From: a bacterium
GTDB taxonomy: Bacteria; Armatimonadota; UBA5829
Length of the DNA: 36,127 nucleotides
Direction: 5' to 3'
NCBI GenBank assembly: GCA_021373255.1
Contig: JAJFTD010000147.1
Coordinates: 1 to 36,127 of the forward strand
Part shown: piece by piece, positions 32,073 through 36,127 of the stretch
Position numbering within the stretch: the first letter of the stretch is position 1
Layout of the letters: each line of letters starts with the position of its first letter
Program-made: the position numbers and the translations under genes
The notes under the pieces: generated by a model
Databases searched by the model: none
Seen by the model: the letters and a program-made list of their open reading frames with translations, nothing else
Told to the model about the DNA's origin: nothing

Positions 32073-33647
32073 TTAGAACTCATAGAGAAGTAATTTACCA
32101 TGGCTTGCGATCAGTTTTCCGCCTTGGGGAATGCCTTGTTTTGTATTGTCTTGAACTACTAACAGGCATTTTCCGGGACGATCGAGAATTTCTGAAAGAT
32201 TATGCTTGCTTAGCACTTTTGGCACAGGTCTTTGTGCGTAGAAGGCAAGTGCTGGTTGTGGATGGGTCAGGTCGAATGCGTAGGCTGCGTCGCATTTTGA
32301 TGCGCTAGCGGATATATCCTGGCCCATTGCAGCGACAGGATTGTAGATAGTTTGTGCAGCTATGGGAAGCCCTAACTTGAATGCCACTATAAGAAATCCT
32401 GCTGTACCCGCACAAAGGGCTGCAAATGCCGCTTTGCCATGGCCTCTGAAAAGCATTATTACTGCAATTGTACTGCTTACAACAAGTGATGCACCCATCA
32501 GCAAGAGCACAGTTGAGAGACCTGGAATGGGTTTACGAAGGTATTGCTGACCAATTTGTATTGCGGCTGCAATCAATACGGCGATTGCTAAAGCAACCCA
32601 GGCGTAGCGCCTAAGCGAAACTAGTTTACCGCTCTTGATGCACGCTGACCACATTGCCCCAACCAACACGGCAGAAGCAGGGAACATGGGGTAGATATAG
32701 CTGGGCAGCTTGGAGCGTGCAGACGAGAATACAATAAAAATTGTAGCCATCCACACAGCGATGAACAAGAAACCTTCTTGTAGTTTGTCTGATGGACGCA
32801 ATCTGACTCGAGCCATCCAGCCAAGCGGCACAAAGACACTCCACGGAAAGAACCCCATTATGAATATAGGGATATAGAAGTAGAACGGAAGATTATGGTG
32901 AAAGTCTTCGCCCATCGCACGCTGGATGTTCTGGTGGATGATAAATTCACGCAGGAACGCCCCACCCGTCTCGTTTTGAACGAGCACATACCACGGGACC
33001 GCAATGGCGAGAAATATAATAATGCCCAGAACTGGAACAGCTTCTTTCACCACACCCCACCGGTGGCGTATCGCGATAAATGCAAATATTGTGGCACCGA
33101 TCAATACAGCTCCTGCCGGTCCCTTGACGAGCACCGACAAACCTACCGCTGCCCAAAACCATACATATCCATGTCGGGATATCAGGCCCAAATACGTGAG
33201 AATAAAGAATCCCAAGGCTGCGGTGATTGTGAGTGCAAATAGTTGGTCCATTATAGCCATTCGCGCGAGGCCTGTAGTGAGAATGCAGCTTGCCAGCACG
33301 AATCCAGATGCAACACCTGCGGATCTGCCCGAAAGTCTCGTGCCGATGAACACAGTCAAGGCTACTAAAAGTGCACCAGCAATAGCCGATGGCAGCCTGG
33401 CAGCGAACGAGTTGACTCCAAATGCGTGCATGCTTCCCGCTTGCAGCCAATAGCAAAGTGGGGGTTTATCAAAGAATGTTTCTCCGTTACATTGCGGCAC
33501 GAGGTAATTGCCGGTAGCCGTCATTTCCCGGGAGCATTCCGCATACAGGCCTTCGTCAAGGCCAGTTAGTGGAACCCCTCCGAGTCTCCAGAAAAACAGC
33601 ACAGCGCAGAGTGCCGCGAGAAGCACATAATATAAATACCGAGGCAT
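32073..33647 (-). CDS. ArnT/PMT-type family 39 glycosyltransferase
   Basis: The 524-residue integral membrane protein has about 12-13 helices. Family marks are in the first external loop: D31-E32 in LTGLDEGLYAECSREM and FFDKPPLCYWLQ. GT39/ArnT-like enzymes use these acidic residues to transfer a sugar from an undecaprenyl- or dolichyl-linked donor to lipid, protein or glycan at the outer face of the membrane. The loop after helix 7-8 contains HHNLPFYFYIPIFIMGFFPW, also typical. Donor and acceptor are unknown. The start ATG has no strong ribosome site. It lies downstream of the PAP2 phosphatase gene, which could dephosphorylate a lipid carrier, but the 108-bp repeat separates them. Confidence 0.9.
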   Translation of the reverse strand: MPRYLYYVLLAALCAVLFFWRLGGVPLTGLDEGLYAECSREMTATGNYLVPQCNGETFFDKPPLCYWLQAGSMHAFGVNSFAARLPSAIAGALLVALTVFIGTRLSGRSAGVASGFVLASCILTTGLARMAIMDQLFALTITAALGFFILTYLGLISRHGYVWFWAAVGLSVLVKGPAGAVLIGATIFAFIAIRHRWGVVKEAVPVLGIIIFLAIAVPWYVLVQNETGGAFLREFIIHQNIQRAMGEDFHHNLPFYFYIPIFIMGFFPWSVFVPLGWMARVRLRPSDKLQEGFLFIAVWMATIFIVFSSARSKLPSYIYPMFPASAVLVGAMWSACIKSGKLVSLRRYAWVALAIAVLIAAAIQIGQQYLRKPIPGLSTVLLLMGASLVVSSTIAVIMLFRGHGKAAFAALCAGTAGFLIVAFKLGLPIAAQTIYNPVAAMGQDISASASKCDAAYAFDLTHPQPALAFYAQRPVPKVLSKHNLSEILDRPGKCLLVVQDNTKQGIPQGGKLIASHGKLLLYEF

Positions 33648-33680
33648 AAGTTACTTATCGAGCGGCTGAGGCCGCAGACT

Positions 33681-33910
33681 CCTGATTTCGGGTAGTGGCA
33701 TTATTTGGCGTGATAGTTAATCTTGCTGCGAAGACGAGTGTTGGGCGTAAGCTCACGCCTGGCTCACATCACATTATAGACGCCCAATTCCTGATTTGGA
33801 CATCGGCATTGTATGGCGTGATAGCTTTTCTTCCTGCGAAGACGAGTGTTGGGCGTAAGCTCACGCCTGGCTCACATCACGTTATAGACGTCCAATTCCT
33901 GATTTCGGGT
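33681..33910. repeat. 108-bp tandem repeat, two copies plus part of a third
   Basis: Copies start near 33681, 33790 and 33898 with the word CCTGATTT. The core, GCGAAGACGAGTGTTGGGCG and the following 30 bases, is identical between copies. Each copy can fold: GGCGTGATA at 33707 and 33815 faces ATTATAGACGCC-like ends, and GGCGTaagctcACGCC makes an inner hairpin. The second copy and start of the third form the last codons of the PAP2 gene. No gene is seen in 33648-33871; an open plus frame exists but looks like a by-product of the 36-codon period. Confidence 0.75.
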
Positions 33911-34468
33911 ATTGAATGATCGCACATAATTCGCCATCGCCAGACCGATCAGCGCGCCAATCAATCCACCGTAGGTTACGTCCAGTGGGTAATGGACTCC
34001 GCAATATACCCTTGATAATGCCGTGATAAACGCCATTGGAATAAGGACGTAGCGAAACCTTGGAAGAAATACCGAACATGCGAATGCAACTGCGAAGGCG
34101 GTAGTAGTGTGCCCTGATGGGAAGCTGTGCGTAAATAATGGCCCATCAACGATCCGCACATCAAAAAGCGAGAGCAATGGCCTGGGGCGGTCCCATATAA
34201 ACTTTCCAATCTGCACAGCAATACCCGAAGCCGCAAATGCCAACAAACCAGCATAACCAGCCCGGCGGAGGTTGACTCTATCTAGATACCACCCAAATAT
34301 AATAAAGGCGAGGCTCAACCCTGTCTGGATAATGCCAACACCCATCCACGTGGCTGCCAGCATCACGTGGTCCATTACGGGGTGACCGGCGCTGCCATGG
34401 ACAACCTTAAATACAATAGCATCTATGCTTTGAATAGCAGCCTTAAACCCAGCCAGTGTAGAAATCAC
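33872..34468 (-). CDS. PAP2-family membrane phosphatase
   Basis: This protein of about 198 residues has six hydrophobic helices and all three PAP2 signature motifs: KFIWDRPRP, FPSGHTTT and SRVYCGVHYPLDV. The histidines in motifs two and three form the phosphohistidine intermediate and proton relay. It probably acts on a lipid phosphate, perhaps undecaprenyl pyrophosphate, at the outer membrane face. The GTG start at 34468 has GGGGGA seven bases upstream and lies after the predicted transcription start; a TTG at 34483 would coincide with the start of the transcript. The last eight residues (ELDVYNVM) come from the tandem repeat, so the original C terminus may have been replaced. Confidence 0.9.
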   Translation of the reverse strand: MISTLAGFKAAIQSIDAIVFKVVHGSAGHPVMDHVMLAATWMGVGIIQTGLSLAFIIFGWYLDRVNLRRAGYAGLLAFAASGIAVQIGKFIWDRPRPLLSLFDVRIVDGPLFTHSFPSGHTTTAFAVAFACSVFLPRFRYVLIPMAFITALSRVYCGVHYPLDVTYGGLIGALIGLAMANYVRSFNTRNQELDVYNVM

Positions 34469-34488
34469 TCCATTTTCCCCCAACCAAG

Positions 34489-34518
34489 ATTATATACCAT
34501 TGAGCTCGAACACGCCAA
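34489..34518 (-). promoter_or_regulatory. Promoter of the PAP2 gene
   Basis: On the minus strand TTGGCG (34518-34513), 18-base spacer, TATAAT (34494-34489). The expected start near 34482 leaves room for the ribosome site only if translation begins at GTG 34468. Confidence 0.5.
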
Positions 34519-34551
34519 GAGTTAATGCGCGCCTCATGGGCTTTGCAGGGT

Positions 34552-34585
34552 AAAAAAAGAGGCCCGGTATATGCCGGGCCTCTTT
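34552..34585 (-). terminator. Terminator of the pyruvate:ferredoxin oxidoreductase gene
   Basis: AAAGAGGCCCGG (34556-34567) pairs perfectly with CCGGGCCTCTTT (34574-34585), 6-base loop; seven A before it give seven T on the minus strand. It lies 21 bases past the stop. Confidence 0.9.
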
Positions 34586-34606
34586 GTCTGCTTTATTCAA
34601 GCCTGA

Positions 34607-36127
34607 CTATGCGTCAGCCTTGACCTCCGCATTGGCAGCCTTGCTGGCGCCGTTGCCGGACGGTTTCTCCTCGCACATGCCCATGTTAGCAAGCTCCTGG
34701 TACATCTTCCAGCGATTCTTTGCATCCTGCTCCGCGAGTGTCATCAGCTTGGTAGCCGCATCGGGATTGATCTTCTTCAGGACCCGATAGCGGTTCTCAC
34801 CGTATGCATACTCCTCGAAGCTCATCGTTGGCTCTTTGCTGTCCAGGCTGAGCGGGTTCTCGCCACTAGCACACTTGTCCGGGTTGTAGCGGAACAGTGG
34901 CCAGTGACCGCAAGCGATTGCCTTCTTCTGTTCTTCAACACCGAATGTGTTGTTGATACCGTGCGCTATGCAGTGCGCGTAGGCGATTACGATGGACGGG
35001 CCATCATATGCCTCGGCTTCGACCAGGGTCTTCACCAGGTGAGCCGGGTCAGCCATCGAGACGCGAGCAACATATACCGTGCCGTATGTCATCGCTATCA
35101 TCGCCAGGTCCTTTTTGCCTGTGGCTTTACCGCCAGCAGCGAACTTGGCAACAGCACCTCTCGGGGTCGACTTGGACATCTGACCACCGGTGTTGGAGTA
35201 GACTTCAGTGTCAAGAACGAGAACGTTCAAGTTCTTGCCACTCGCGAGCACGTGGTCAAGTCCGCCGTAACCAATGTCATACGCCCATCCGTCACCACCG
35301 AGGATCCACACCGACTTCTTCACCAGATAATCAGCCAGGCTGGCCAACTGCTTGCCGGTTCCACAAGCCTTGCACAGCGATTCTTTAAGGGTCTTGACCC
35401 TTTCGCGCTGCGCTTCGATGCCTTCCTGGGTGGACTGATCAGCGGTCTTAATCGCCTCAGCCAACTCCGCACTTACCATCTTCTCTTCGACAGCCTTGTC
35501 TAGCATCTCACCGGCATACTCATTGAACTTGTCAATGGTCAGCCTAAAGCCCATACCGAACTCGGCGTTGTCTTCAAAGAGGCTGTTGCTCCACGCGGGG
35601 CCACGGCCATCCTTGCGAGTGGTGTAAGGAGTCGTCGGCAGGTTGCCACCGTAGATCGACGAACAACCGGTGGCGTTCGCGATAACGGCCCTGTCGCCGA
35701 ATAGCTGGGATACCAGCTTCACATACGGGGTCTCGCCGCATCCGGCGCACGCCCCTGAGAACTCGAACAACGCAGGCAGGAACTGGCTACCCTGAACGGT
35801 ATTGGCAGCCCACAAAGCTGAGCCCTTATCCTCGATATCAAGGAAGAAGTCCCAGTTTGCTCTCTCAGCCTCTCTCAGCGGCTCCTGAGCGACCATATTG
35901 ATCGCACGCTTGCCGGTAGGCTCTTTCGTTACAGGGTCCTTAATGGCTACCGGGCAGTTCTGGACGCAAAGTCCGCATCCAGTACAATCCTCGGGAGCAA
36001 CCTGCACCGTGAACTTGAGGCCCTTCTGCTTGGCCTTGCCGTCTATGCTCTTGAATGTAGCCGGAGCGCCAGCGAGTGCACTCTCTTCATAAGCCTTCAT
36101 GCGAATTGCCGCATGCGGGCAGTAGAG
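34607..36127 (-). CDS. nifJ: Pyruvate:ferredoxin (flavodoxin) oxidoreductase, C-terminal part
   Basis: The frame is open to the right edge (LYCPHAAIRMK before the first Met), so the N-terminal two thirds lie outside; full enzymes have about 1,170-1,200 residues. Visible are the ferredoxin-like domain with CPHAAIR and CTGCGLCVQNCP, binding [4Fe-4S] clusters, then the thiamine-diphosphate domain: GACAGCGETPYVKL, NATGCSSIYGGNLPTTPY, GDGWAYDIGYGGLDHV and DTEVYSNTGGQMSKSTP, and a C-terminal tail with NPLSLDSKEPTMSFEEYAYG. It converts pyruvate and CoA to acetyl-CoA and CO2 while reducing ferredoxin, central to anaerobic metabolism. The short tail after the usual end carries an alanine-rich extension. 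A strong terminator follows. Confidence 0.95.
   Translation of the reverse strand, partial: LYCPHAAIRMKAYEESALAGAPATFKSIDGKAKQKGLKFTVQVAPEDCTGCGLCVQNCPVAIKDPVTKEPTGKRAINMVAQEPLREAERANWDFFLDIEDKGSALWAANTVQGSQFLPALFEFSGACAGCGETPYVKLVSQLFGDRAVIANATGCSSIYGGNLPTTPYTTRKDGRGPAWSNSLFEDNAEFGMGFRLTIDKFNEYAGEMLDKAVEEKMVSAELAEAIKTADQSTQEGIEAQRERVKTLKESLCKACGTGKQLASLADYLVKKSVWILGGDGWAYDIGYGGLDHVLASGKNLNVLVLDTEVYSNTGGQMSKSTPRGAVAKFAAGGKATGKKDLAMIAMTYGTVYVARVSMADPAHLVKTLVEAEAYDGPSIVIAYAHCIAHGINNTFGVEEQKKAIACGHWPLFRYNPDKCASGENPLSLDSKEPTMSFEEYAYGENRYRVLKKINPDAATKLMTLAEQDAKNRWKMYQELANMGMCEEKPSGNGASKAANAEVKADA

Noticed and set aside
33681-33910. CRISPR array
   Set aside because: The repeats are direct and adjacent with a 108-bp period and no short repeat-spacer alternation; no cas genes are present.
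33695-33919. Open plus-strand frame encoding two 36-residue repeats
   Set aside because: The frame follows from the 108-bp period of the DNA repeat, has no ribosome site, overlaps the PAP2 gene end, and the copies differ by changes that do not favour silent sites.

Overview
The window looks like a chromosomal segment of an uncultured, Gram-negative-type bacterium, most plausibly Armatimonadota or a relative such as Planctomycetota. Pointers are three secreted proteins with PEP-CTERM-type sorting tails, a prepilin of the long type that ends in an FFDGH motif, GH99-like/WbsX proteins, repeated secreted beta-rich modules, an ECF sigma/anti-sigma/HtrA set, and a pyruvate:ferredoxin oxidoreductase that implies anaerobic metabolism. 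GTG and TTG starts are frequent. The lineage is an inference; no 16S gene or other decisive marker is present.

Left part (1-16.1 kb), mostly housekeeping and envelope genes: the end of a TPR-like protein; a membrane-anchored cyclophilin-like protein; two tandem secreted paralogues; a MoeA-like protein that has lost its catalytic motifs, translationally coupled to a 53-residue protein; a three-gene minor-pilin operon (PilV/PilW/PilX type); an HD-GYP protein; a DNRLRE-type PEP-CTERM protein; HtrA, anti-sigma and ECF sigma genes with two matching ECF-type promoters; a LysM-SH3-NlpC/P60 hydrolase; a small membrane protein; TyrRS; initiator tRNA-fMet; and a HAF-repeat PEP-CTERM protein.

Middle (16.1-17.0 kb): a gene graveyard with frameshifted remnants and a 12-bp inverted repeat.

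Carbohydrate locus (17.0-31.4 kb): this is the most interesting part. On the minus strand lie two large secreted proteins built from a shared module of about 200 residues plus a C-terminal OB-like pair, a GntR-LacI-type sugar-responsive regulator, a prepilin, a secreted GH99-like protein, a cytoplasmic WbsX/GH99-like protein, and downstream a PEP-CTERM jelly-roll protein. Divergently transcribed are a third GH99-like secreted protein and a GPH-family sugar:cation symporter. The three strongest promoters here all carry GTTGACAAC across the -35 box, a candidate shared operator. Taken together this reads as a locus for sensing, binding, cleaving and importing an unknown, perhaps mannose-containing, glycan.

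Right part (31.4-36.1 kb): a small membrane-anchored protein, an ArnT/PMT-type GT39 glycosyltransferase, a 108-bp tandem repeat that has run into the end of a PAP2 phosphatase gene, and the C-terminal half of pyruvate:ferredoxin oxidoreductase, cut by the window edge.
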